Source: IGN2 sp964639955
GTDB lineage: Bacteria > Bacteroidota > Ignavibacteria > Ignavibacteriales > Ignavibacteriaceae
Assembly: GCA_964639955.1 (NCBI GenBank)
Contig: CAZXGJ010000068.1
Span: forward strand, 1 to 17,048
DNA length: 17,048 nt
Reading direction: 5' to 3'
The notes under the pieces are model-generated. The model made no database searches and was not told where the DNA came from. It saw nothing but the letters and a program-made list of their open reading frames with translations. The position numbers were made by a program, and so were the translations under genes. Numbering within the stretch: the first letter of the stretch is position 1; each line of letters begins with the position of its first letter. Below, in pieces: positions 1 through 6,246 of this stretch.

Positions 1-1223
1 GTTTCATCTTTGATAATGCTAAAAGTAAATCCCTTCTGCTCAAGATGAAATTTGTATGATCTATAAACATTCTCTGCCACATCATTTAGATAACTTTCCA
101 CAAAATTATACTGCCTCTTCCCTGCTTCCATCTTTGAAAAGTTAAGAATTGAATTAACAATTTTCCCAAGCCTGTTAGCTTCCTGGCTGATGATTGAATA
201 ATATTCTTTTTTCTTCTCTTCGGTTTTGACTCTGTCCATTTCAAGTGTTTCAGAAAACATGCTAATGAGTGAAAGCGGTGTTCTCAGCTCGTGAGAAACA
301 TTTGATACAAAATCAGATTTTATCTGTGCAAGCTCGACTTCCTTTTTAATATTCCGGTAAACAATCCAAACTCCGAGGATCAAAACAATTGTAAGCAAAC
401 CGATAAGCAAAATATTTGTGAGTGCTCTCTGCTGAACAAGATCTTCGATTGTTTGTCCCACAAGAGAAATTCCAATTTGATAATTTGGAAAAATCCACAA
501 TGATTTTGATTGCTGTACTTCTCCAACCTTAAAATCCCTTGATGAATTGAACTGAAAATTCTCAGCACGATTGAAAACTGAAATCACAAATTCTCTCTGA
601 GCAATTTCCTGAATTTTAGGTGAGAGTATTCTGTAAACAAACTCTTTTGGATCAATCATCATCCCGGTTATCCTTTTCAAACCTTCCGGAGTTTCTTCTA
701 TAAACAGAAGCATAGAAAAATCAGTAGTTGTATCCGGGCTAACAGGTTCAAGCTTTCGGTAGCCTGCTGTTTTATAAGTTAAAAGTCTTTTTACAATTGG
801 CTGGTTTTCGGATAAAATATTTTTAACCGATTTTTTTAACTCACCTAATTTATCGAAGAAGTTATTATTCTTCTCGTTTTTCACAATGAGTTTTACTTCA
901 CTGTTAACACTGTCTGCTACAAAGATTATATACAAGGAAGGAAACTGGTTGTAAAAACTATCAATAGCTGAAGAAATTTTCACATCATCAAAATTATTAA
1001 GATAATCATGGAACTCATCAATCCTGCTTGCCCAACTACTAACAACATCTTCAGAATATTGATTAACGGAATAAAGAATTGCATCAAGTTGATTAGAATA
1101 AATCCTTCCGATAACCTCTTCGTTCTGGTTAAGTGAAATCATTTCATTAATTGTAAGGAATGCCGCAGGAAGCAGAATCAGAATGATAAGTATTACAACT
1201 ATTCTCCTTACAGTTTTATTCAT
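1..1223 (-). CDS. Sensor histidine kinase, N-terminal part (cut by window edge)
   Basis: I translated this open frame by hand; 407 residues are visible and the C-terminus lies beyond base 1. The ATG at 1221-1223 is followed by a hydrophobic helix (about residues 8-27), an extracytoplasmic region of about 240 residues with no domain I recognise, and a second helix (about 269-288). After a short linker of about 22 residues, with no obvious HAMP domain, comes the HisKA H-box SHELRTPLSL with the phospho-acceptor His at residue 311. The rest of the dimerisation helices follow, and the window ends where the ATP-binding domain would begin. The protein should autophosphorylate in response to a periplasmic signal and pass phosphate to a response regulator that is not visible here. 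No Shine-Dalgarno sequence is evident. An in-frame stop about 70 bases upstream limits 5' extension. The family is clear, the signal unknown. Confidence 0.9.
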   Translation of the reverse strand, partial: MNKTVRRIVVILIILILLPAAFLTINEMISLNQNEEVIGRIYSNQLDAILYSVNQYSEDVVSSWASRIDEFHDYLNNFDDVKISSAIDSFYNQFPSLYIIFVADSVNSEVKLIVKNEKNNNFFDKLGELKKSVKNILSENQPIVKRLLTYKTAGYRKLEPVSPDTTTDFSMLLFIEETPEGLKRITGMMIDPKEFVYRILSPKIQEIAQREFVISVFNRAENFQFNSSRDFKVGEVQQSKSLWIFPNYQIGISLVGQTIEDLVQQRALTNILLIGLLTIVLILGVWIVYRNIKKEVELAQIKSDFVSNVSHELRTPLSLISMFSETLEMDRVKTEEKKKEYYSIISQEANRLGKIVNSILNFSKMEAGKRQYNFVESYLNDVAENVYRSYKFHLEQKGFTFSIIKDE

Positions 1224-1475
1224 CAGTGAAGCAAGTTTGATCGAAACAATTAAAACATAGCAAAATATTTTCGCTGATTCAAAAATAAGAAATTAGCGGA
1301 TGGCTTTCGTCCTGATAAAGATGACATCTTCAGGACATGAATCGGTTTCAGATAATATTATAATTTTGCAATAATGAAAAGCTGTATTTTATAAAAGATA
1401 TCATCTTTCCGCTTTTCTTAATTTCTGTCATAATCTGATGTAAATTTAAAGTGACTATTGCAAGTAATTAATATT
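1224..1475. other. Intergenic spacer between divergent genes, with two hairpins
   Basis: This spacer separates the histidine kinase (minus) from the DUF2905 gene (plus). It has two small inverted repeats. One is at 1272-1298 (CGCTGATT / AATTAGCG, eight pairs including a G-U, 11-base loop). The other is at 1311-1334 (CCTGA..AGAT / ATCT-TCAGG with a three-base bulge). Neither is followed by a T tract, so they are not obvious terminators. They sit in the presumed leader or promoter region of the kinase gene. I see no convincing promoter boxes. Confidence 0.4.
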
Positions 1476-1676
1476 ATGCAACGAACTTTGATAATAATTG
1501 GAATAATAATTTTAATAGCAGGCTTGCTCTGGCCGTGGCTTGTCAAGCTTCCGATTGGAAGGCTTCCTGGTGATATAATCATCGATAAGCCGAATTTTAA
1601 AGTCTATATTCCAATCACAACGATGGTAATATTCAGTCTGCTTCTAACGCTGATCTTCTGGTTGTTCCGGAAATAG
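1476..1676 (+). CDS. DUF2905 small membrane protein
   Basis: The product has 66 residues. Two hydrophobic helices (about residues 4-22 and 44-63) flank a short polar loop containing KLPIGRLPGDIIIDKPNFKV. That loop, with its RLPGDI core, is the signature of DUF2905 (two-helix inner-membrane proteins of about 65-75 residues, function unknown). I chose the ATG at 1476 rather than the TTG at 1458 because it gives the usual family length and places the first helix at the N-terminus. It lies alone between divergent and convergent neighbours, so context gives no hint of role. Confidence 0.82.
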   Translation: MQRTLIIIGIIILIAGLLWPWLVKLPIGRLPGDIIIDKPNFKVYIPITTMVIFSLLLTLIFWLFRK

Positions 1677-1690
1677 TTCTGTTGATGCTG

Positions 1691-1759
1691 GATTCTGATT
1701 TCCGGATAATGAATACCGGACAACCTGATCCCGGATAAAAATAATTATTTTTCAGAATC
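1691..1759. terminator. Convergent-gene spacer with nested inverted repeats, possible bidirectional terminator
   Basis: Between the stops of the DUF2905 gene (plus) and the PLP-enzyme gene (minus), an outer inverted repeat GATTCTGA (1691-1698) / TCAGAATC (1752-1759) encloses two others. These are TCCGG (1701-1705) / CCGGA (1716-1720) and a perfect AT palindrome AAAAATAATTATTTTT (1737-1752). The AT palindrome could supply a T tract on either strand. The stem-T-tract arrangement is not canonical, so this is a plausible call only. Confidence 0.35.
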
Positions 1760-1792
1760 AAGTATCGAGCATGCGGAATCTGGTTTATATTT

Positions 1793-3004
1793 TCAGTTCG
1801 ATTTCAACAATCCAACATCAACCAGACATTTTTTAATTCGTTCAAATGTTTTGTGAATGTTGTTATCCAATCCTATTGAAATTCTAACCAGTCCTTCGCT
1901 TAATCCCATTTTCTGCTGCTCTTCTTTTGGAATTTCAGATGATGTACTGTGACCGGGTGAACTGAACAGAGTTTTAAAGTAACCGAGACTGACTGCAAGG
2001 TAACCAACTTTTTCATCCTGCATTCTTTTCATCAAAGCATCTGCAGTTTTTTCATCACCTGCATCAATAGCCAGCATACCCCCGAAACCAAACCCTTCAT
2101 TCATTAATTCTTTTAATAACTTATGTCCGCTGTGAGAAGGTAAGCCCGGATAATAAACTTTAAGTCCAAGCTTTTCAAAATTTTCTGCAAGATACATTGC
2201 ATTCTTGCTGTGCTTTTCAATTCTGATATGAAGAGAATGAAGATTTTTGAGTATGCTTGCAGCCCTGTGGCTATCTAATACAGGACCAAGAAGCATTGCC
2301 GTTCCTGAATTTATATCCATCATCTGGTTGATGAATTCTTTTGTACTACAAACGCAGCCAGCTACACAATCACTGGTTCCGTTAATAAATTTTGTAAGGC
2401 TGTGAATTACAATATGGGCACCCAGATGAATCGGACTAATAAATATCGGGCTGAAAGTATTATCAACCATCAATTTTATGTTGTGAGCATTTGCCATCTC
2501 ACTCAGCTTTGGTAAATCGGCAATTTCAAGCAATGGATTACTCACGGACTCACAATAAATAATTTTTGTTTTTTTCGTTATTGATTTCTTAACTGCATCA
2601 AGGTCAGTTGTATTCACAAACTTTACATTTATCCCGAATCGCGGTAAAAGATTTTTAAAGAAAGCATAAGTGCCCCCGTAAATAGTTCTGCTTGAAATCA
2701 TTTCATCCCCAGCACTGCAGACCTGAAGTATTGTACAAGATATTGCAGCCATACCGGAACCTGTTACGAGTGCTGCTTCACTATCTTCTAATCTTGCAAG
2801 TGCATCTGCTAAATATTTGTTAGTAGGATTCCAGTGGCGTGAATATAGAAAACAACCTTCAACTTCGTGTTCGAAGAGTTCCTTCATTCTTTCGGGGCTT
2901 AAAAAAGTATAGGTTGAGGAATCAGTAATTGATGGATTTACATCGCCGTATTCTCCAAAGACAAGATAATCTTGAATTTCAGTAGATGGGTCAAAGTGGT
3001 GCAT
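1793..3004 (-). CDS. Trans-sulfuration-family PLP enzyme (methionine gamma-lyase / sulfhydrylase-like)
   Basis: This 403-residue protein belongs to the Cys/Met-metabolism PLP-dependent family, which acts on cysteine, homocysteine, methionine or activated homoserine. Visible landmarks in order: YSRHWNPT (54-61; Tyr and Arg contact PLP phosphate from the partner subunit), phosphate-binding TGSGMAAIS (81-89), YGGTYAFF (109-116), ESVSNPLLE (152-160), VDNTF with cofactor Asp181, and Schiff-base Lys205 in HSLTKFINGTSD. The cysteine that follows TLYG in methionine gamma-lyases is Gly111 here, as in many cystathionine synthases and lyases, so the exact reaction cannot be read from sequence. Substrate could be methionine, cystathionine or O-acyl-homoserine. 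A good Shine-Dalgarno AAAGGAGA (3011-3018) fixes the start. The gene is divergent from rpiA across 78 bases. Family is secure; specificity is not. Confidence 0.88.
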   Translation of the reverse strand: MHHFDPSTEIQDYLVFGEYGDVNPSITDSSTYTFLSPERMKELFEHEVEGCFLYSRHWNPTNKYLADALARLEDSEAALVTGSGMAAISCTILQVCSAGDEMISSRTIYGGTYAFFKNLLPRFGINVKFVNTTDLDAVKKSITKKTKIIYCESVSNPLLEIADLPKLSEMANAHNIKLMVDNTFSPIFISPIHLGAHIVIHSLTKFINGTSDCVAGCVCSTKEFINQMMDINSGTAMLLGPVLDSHRAASILKNLHSLHIRIEKHSKNAMYLAENFEKLGLKVYYPGLPSHSGHKLLKELMNEGFGFGGMLAIDAGDEKTADALMKRMQDEKVGYLAVSLGYFKTLFSSPGHSTSSEIPKEEQQKMGLSEGLVRISIGLDNNIHKTFERIKKCLVDVGLLKSN

Positions 3005-3082
3005 AATTATTCTCCTTTAAAATTTGTTTTGTAAAAATAAATAAATGATTTTTTAAACACTTATTAATAATAACTTTTAAAA

Positions 3083-3778
3083 ATGAATGAAAAGCAAATT
3101 GCAGCAAGAAAAGCAGTTGAATTCATTACTAACGGAAAAACAATAGGTCTCGGAACCGGTTCAACGGTTTCATATTTTCTGAATGAATTGTCTGTAAAAA
3201 TAAAAGCCGGTCTCAAAATCAAAGCTGTTTCAACATCCCTTTCTACCTCAAAGCTTGCATCATCGCTTGGGATTGAAATAACCGATCTTTCGGAAGTTCG
3301 CGGCCGCATCGATTTGACCATTGACGGAGCAGATGAAGTTGACGAAAACTTAAATGGTATCAAAGGCGGGGGCGGGGCTTTGCTGTTTGAAAAAATAATT
3401 GCAAAAAATTCTTCTGAAAATATATGGATAGTTGATTCATCCAAACTTGTAAAAACTTTGGGGAAATTTCCCCTTCCAGTTGAAGTAGTAAAATTCGGAG
3501 CCGATTTACTTTTTAACTATTTCACCGAGTTAAACTACAAACCGAAGTTCAGAATGATAAATAATGAAAGATTTATTACTGATGGAAATCATTATATCAT
3601 TGATCTGAATTTAACTGTTATTGAAAACGCTGAGGAACTGGATGTGAAATTAAAACAATTAACCGGTGTGGTTGAGACTGGTTTATTTTTGGGAATTGCA
3701 GATAAGGTTATTGCAGGTAAACCGAATTCTGTTTTGATATTAGATAAAAAAAAGAGACCAAACCATCTAAATGTTTGA
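3083..3778 (+). CDS. rpiA: Ribose-5-phosphate isomerase A
   Basis: RpiA interconverts ribose 5-phosphate and ribulose 5-phosphate in the non-oxidative pentose phosphate pathway (cytosolic). The 231-residue product carries all family marks: phosphate-binding GLGTGST (22-28), DGADEVD (81-87) and KGGGGALLFEK (94-104). These give Asp81, Asp84, Lys94 and catalytic Glu103, the same numbering as E. coli RpiA. The C-terminal TGVVETGLF and KRPNHL segments also fit. Length is slightly above the usual 220 residues. The start ATG has only a weak upstream ribosome-binding sequence, common in this group. Its last codons overlap, on the opposite strand, the intrinsic terminator of the small convergent gene at 3800-3913. 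Confidence 0.96.
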   Translation: MNEKQIAARKAVEFITNGKTIGLGTGSTVSYFLNELSVKIKAGLKIKAVSTSLSTSKLASSLGIEITDLSEVRGRIDLTIDGADEVDENLNGIKGGGGALLFEKIIAKNSSENIWIVDSSKLVKTLGKFPLPVEVVKFGADLLFNYFTELNYKPKFRMINNERFITDGNHYIIDLNLTVIENAEELDVKLKQLTGVVETGLFLGIADKVIAGKPNSVLILDKKKRPNHLNV

Positions 3779-3782
3779 TCTC
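3746..3782 (-). terminator. Intrinsic terminator of the small membrane-protein gene, inside the 3' end of rpiA
   Basis: Read on the minus strand, GAGATCAAAC (3782-3773) pairs fully with GTTTGGTCTC (3763-3754), allowing one U-G pair. This gives a ten-pair stem with a nine-base loop, followed at once by eight T residues (3753-3746). It begins 18 bases after the stop codon of the 37-residue gene. The plus-strand version has a mismatch and no T tract, so it acts in the minus direction only. Confidence 0.85.
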
Positions 3783-3799
3783 CATTCCACCTGAACTTT

Positions 3800-3913
3800 T
3801 TATTTGTTAGCGCCCAATCTTTTTAGTTCTTGAGAGACTTTCCTTGAATTTGCAAATGCCAAAAATCCAAGTAATGCCAGAAACCCAATAACTAATATTA
3901 CCGTAAGCCCCAT
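3800..3913 (-). CDS. 37-residue single-helix membrane protein, unknown function
   Basis: The product begins MGLTVILVIGFLALLGFLAF (residues 1-20), one strong transmembrane helix. A short basic and polar tail (ANSRKVSQELKRLGANK) follows, which would face the cytoplasm if the N-terminus is outside. Evidence that this is a real gene: a strong Shine-Dalgarno AAAGGAG at 3925-3931, 11 bases before the ATG; an intrinsic terminator (3746-3782) 18 bases after the stop; and another terminator (4112-4143) isolating it from the cytochrome operon upstream. It is therefore an independent transcription unit. I recognise no family. Small single-helix proteins of this kind often serve as accessory subunits or regulators of membrane complexes, but nothing in the sequence says which. 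Confidence 0.8.
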   Translation of the reverse strand: MGLTVILVIGFLALLGFLAFANSRKVSQELKRLGANK

Positions 3914-3973
3914 AAGCTTATAGTCTCCTTTCTATTTATTTTCTACTAATTCTTTTTCATTTACAATTATTTC

Positions 3974-4110
3974 TTAAAAAACAAGTATGGTGCCACCCAA
4001 AACAGGCACCGAAAAACTACTTTATGAATCTATGTTTGATAAAAAAATTTACAAATCCGGAACTCCGGTAAATCTTACAAGCAGCGACAATAATGGCAGT
4101 AAGATTTTAC
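3974..4110 (-). promoter_or_regulatory. Structured leader/promoter region of the small membrane-protein gene
   Basis: In minus-strand order, GTAAAATCTTAC (4110-4099) can pair with GTAAGATTTAC (4078-4068), eleven pairs with one bulge. The last six bases of that second arm can instead pair with a later segment (4052-4047, GTAAAT), closing over a CCGG/CCGG hairpin. Downstream is GGTGCC / GGCACC (4010-3989, ten-base loop), then a run of six T at 3981-3976 after a seven-base gap. Alternative pairing followed by a terminator-like hairpin resembles an attenuator or riboswitch. No known riboswitch class is recognised and the terminator is not canonical. Confidence 0.35.
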
Positions 4111-4111
4111 C

Positions 4112-4143
4112 AAAAAAACGGGCACTAATTATTATAGCGCCCG
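4112..4143 (-). terminator. Intrinsic terminator of the TPR-cytochrome operon
   Basis: Downstream of the cytochrome stop codon, the minus strand has CGGGCGCTA / TAGTGCCCG (4143-4119). This forms a nine-pair stem with one G-U pair and a seven-base AT loop, followed directly by seven T residues (4118-4112). It is a textbook rho-independent terminator in the right place and direction. Confidence 0.9.
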
Positions 4144-4170
4144 CTCAAAAAGTAAGAGATCATAAGCTTT

Positions 4171-5574
4171 TTATTTCATGAGTAGGAGTTTCCTGGTAGC
4201 AGTAAATGCTGCCGTTTTAATCTGGTAGAAATAAACTCCCGTCGACAATCCATCCGCATTAAATTCAGCTTCATATACACCTGCTTCTTTTTCTGCATCA
4301 ACAAGAGTCTCAACATAATTACCCAACGCATCGTAAATCACAAGCTCTACCTGGCTTCTCTCTGGCAGAGAAAATCTTATAGCGGTTGTCGGGTTAAATG
4401 GGTTTGGATAGTTCTGCTCAAGGCTGTAACCGGTTGGAATAGTATTATTAATTCTTCCAACGTTAACCAGATTTGTATCGAAACCAAGTATTGACATTTG
4501 TTCCATTGATAAAGGAGTTGCGTATAAAAGCTGAAATCCATCGGCATCACCTTTAACAAATGACCAATTCTTAGAAGGACCCGGCGGATCGCTTGGATCG
4601 CCGTTATAAGTTATAAAATCCATTTTAAAAGATCTCTTATAATCCAAGGGCAAAGGAACAATTCCCTGGAGCCAGCTTAATGTGCTGTCGGAAGTGTTCC
4701 ATGTTGCAAACTGCATTATTCCATCGGCATTATAGTCCTCGATAGCTGCAACGCCTGAACCCATATTGTTATGACAGTCACCGCATGTTCTTGCACCTGT
4801 TTTCGTAATTGTATGAGCCACCGATGGGCCCATGGCAATCCAGGTTTTTCCTTCATAGGATACAGACTGAAAAGTTGCCGGATGAACTTTACCATCCTTT
4901 TCTCTGTTCACCAGAATCTGGAAACCGGTTATTTGCTGTTTTGGTCTTTTGATATGATGCTGCACCTGGCTTTCGAAATGGCAATTGTAGCAGGCAAGAT
5001 TTGTTGAAGCGTGACAGGAAGTACAATGCAACGCTCCGTTATGTGGGTCCTGACCACCAGAGTGAGTAAAACCTTCGTGGCAGCCGGTATTGGAACAATC
5101 GGTTGTAATTGCACCCGGATCAAACATTGAACCGTGCTCTATACCATTATCACCGTGAAGTTCTTCTTTTTTGTGACAATCCATACATACAAAAGGAGTA
5201 GATGCATCCCTATGCACATCAGGTACCTGATGGATATTTATTATTGACGCTTCTCTTGAGTGGCAACCAAGGCAATCACCTTGAGTTACTACCCAATTAT
5301 TGTTAGTAGCATGGCAATCTACACAATCTGGTGAATAACCTGTTGGCGGATATGGATTGCCGTTTGCATCGTTTGCATCGTGGCATTCAACGCATCCTAA
5401 GTCTTCAACAGGTACATTTGTTAAGGTTTCAAAACCACCATTTTCAGAATTATACCAGGTTGGTTTTCCGTTTCGTGTTTTATGAAGGCTTGTATTAAAG
5501 CTACCCTGTGCAAGGGAAGGCAGTACAAAGCCAATAATAAAACAAACTGTTAAAAGTAAGGTTATTTTTTTCAT
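4171..5574 (-). CDS. Octaheme cytochrome c with T9SS C-terminal sorting domain
   Basis: The 467-residue precursor starts with a Sec signal peptide (residues 1-23, ending PSLAQG). It has eight haem c sites. Seven are CXXCH, with first cysteines at residues 61, 84, 101, 130, 184, 195 and 264; one is CX4CH (CSNTGCH, 160-166). The first seven are packed into residues 61-199 and the eighth is isolated at 264-268. Residues about 384-467 are a type IX secretion sorting domain (SLEQNYPNPFNPTTAIRF ... GVYFYQI ... KLLLMK), so the mature protein should cross the outer membrane and be released or anchored at the surface. Its likely role is extracellular or surface electron transfer; partner and acceptor are unknown. 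A Shine-Dalgarno CTGGAG (5581-5586) fixes the start. It lies 23 bases after the TPR gene, in one operon under the sigma54-type promoter at 6069-6086. Confidence 0.93.
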   Translation of the reverse strand: MKKITLLLTVCFIIGFVLPSLAQGSFNTSLHKTRNGKPTWYNSENGGFETLTNVPVEDLGCVECHDANDANGNPYPPTGYSPDCVDCHATNNNWVVTQGDCLGCHSREASIINIHQVPDVHRDASTPFVCMDCHKKEELHGDNGIEHGSMFDPGAITTDCSNTGCHEGFTHSGGQDPHNGALHCTSCHASTNLACYNCHFESQVQHHIKRPKQQITGFQILVNREKDGKVHPATFQSVSYEGKTWIAMGPSVAHTITKTGARTCGDCHNNMGSGVAAIEDYNADGIMQFATWNTSDSTLSWLQGIVPLPLDYKRSFKMDFITYNGDPSDPPGPSKNWSFVKGDADGFQLLYATPLSMEQMSILGFDTNLVNVGRINNTIPTGYSLEQNYPNPFNPTTAIRFSLPERSQVELVIYDALGNYVETLVDAEKEAGVYEAEFNADGLSTGVYFYQIKTAAFTATRKLLLMK

Positions 5575-5597
5575 ACATTGCTCCAGAGTTATTGAAG

Positions 5598-6056
5598 TTA
5601 ATTAGTTTTATTTTTTTTTGATTTTAATTTTTCTTCTATCAGTACAACAATTTCTTTCAACCTGTAATCAGCAAGGTCTTCTTTAAGCAGAGATGTAAAA
5701 AAACCAAGTGATTGACCTGCATCGCAATAAAGCCAGAGCATTCCTAACATAAGTTTCAGATCGAATGAATTTTCTTCAAATGGCAGGTACTTGCCGTATT
5801 TAGCAACAAGTTCAGGGCAGGGACAATCGTCGGCAACGTGATCAGTATCGGCAATAAAATTTATATCTTCTTTTACCAGGGAATAAAAAATGTTAAACGC
5901 ATTCTTAATCTGACCTATTTGAGAGTAACATATTATAAGCTTTTTCCGCGCCGGTTTATTCATGGGTTCGTTGCTTATGACAAATTGCAAATTCGCTGCT
6001 GCCTTTTCATAGTTACGCGAAAGAAAATACTGGTTGCCAAGCATTTCGCTGTACAT
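5598..6056 (-). CDS. Small TPR-like protein in the cytochrome operon
   Basis: The 152-residue soluble protein has no signal peptide. It looks like two or three TPR-type helix pairs (about residues 4-33 and 37-66: LGNQYFLSRNYEKAAANLQF, then LIICYSQIGQIKNAFNIFYS). A linker with an unusual DDCPCPELVAKYGKYL segment (CPC near residue 79) follows, then a helical C-terminus (about 96-152). The CPC pair could bind a metal or be redox active, which is inference. The predicted sigma54 transcription start is only about 3 bases before the ATG at 6056, so translation may be leaderless or begin at the second Met (6044); an in-frame TAA just upstream excludes a longer form. It is the first gene of the operon with the octaheme cytochrome and could assist its maturation or electron delivery. 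No family name is recognised. Confidence 0.75.
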   Translation of the reverse strand: MYSEMLGNQYFLSRNYEKAAANLQFVISNEPMNKPARKKLIICYSQIGQIKNAFNIFYSLVKEDINFIADTDHVADDCPCPELVAKYGKYLPFEENSFDLKLMLGMLWLYCDAGQSLGFFTSLLKEDLADYRLKEIVVLIEEKLKSKKNKTN

Positions 6057-6068
6057 AGTATCTTACAG

Positions 6069-6086
6069 AAGCAAGTTATTTGCCAA
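6069..6086 (-). promoter_or_regulatory. Sigma54 (RpoN) -24/-12 promoter of the TPR-cytochrome operon
   Basis: The minus strand reads TTGGCAAATAACTTGCTT. It has GG (6084-6083), exactly ten bases, then GC (6072-6071), and matches the sigma54 consensus TGGCAC-N5-TTGC at nearly all conserved positions. The predicted start site is near 6059, directly before the TPR gene. A sigma54 activator gene lies immediately upstream and dyad sites sit about 85 and 156 bases from the predicted start, as expected for enhancer sites. Confidence 0.85.
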
Positions 6087-6127
6087 TTAATTATTGTTCG
6101 TATAAATGAAATTTTAATAATTACATA

Positions 6128-6155
6128 GAAACAATCTGTTTCAATTGAAACAGAT
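6128..6155. promoter_or_regulatory. Proximal activator-binding dyad (GAAAC/GTTTC repeats)
   Basis: Positions 6134-6155 form a perfect 22-base palindrome whose core is TGTTTCAATTGAAACA. An extra GAAAC at 6128-6132 stands five bases from the GTTTC at 6138-6142, so three half-sites are packed together. The palindrome is centred about 85 bases upstream of the predicted sigma54 transcription start, a usual position for an enhancer-binding-protein site. The likely binder is the activator encoded at 6247-7566. Confidence 0.72.
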
Positions 6156-6205
6156 ATTAAAAAAAGGATCAATTAATAGATTTAATTACAATGAGTTAGA
6201 TAAGA

Positions 6206-6243
6206 ATGAAACGATACGTTTCATCAACAAAAATGAAACGATA
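6206..6243. promoter_or_regulatory. Distal activator-binding dyad plus extra half-site
   Basis: ATGAAACG (6206-6213) and CGTTTCAT (6217-6224) form an inverted repeat around ATA. The left half with its spacer, ATGAAACGATA, recurs exactly at 6233-6243, 27 bases away, just before the stop codon of the activator gene. The GAAAC-N5-GTTTC geometry matches part of the proximal site. The centre is about 156 bases upstream of the predicted start and about 70 bases from the proximal palindrome. Confidence 0.68.
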
Positions 6244-6246
6244 ACG

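Noticed and set aside
1737..1752. Perfect 16-base AT palindrome as an operator
   Set aside because: It lies between two convergent genes, away from any start, so a termination role is more likely than repressor binding.
3064..3444. A 126-residue minus-strand frame
   Set aside because: It is fully antisense to rpiA, whose active-site motifs are unmistakable.
3987..4181. A 64-residue plus-strand open frame
   Set aside because: It contains the intrinsic terminator of the minus-strand cytochrome operon and overlaps the cytochrome stop. It has no Shine-Dalgarno and its composition is not protein-like.
5375..5400. Duplicated 'tttgcatcg' in the cytochrome gene as a slippage hot spot
   Set aside because: It encodes a two-copy Ala-Asn-Asp type repeat (DANDANG) after the first haem motif; two 9-base copies are too little to argue instability.
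6128..6243. GTTTC/GAAAC repeats as a degenerate CRISPR array
   Set aside because: Repeat ends resemble CRISPR repeats, but units are only about 20 bases, unequal, unevenly spaced, and sit exactly upstream of a sigma54 promoter next to a sigma54 activator gene.
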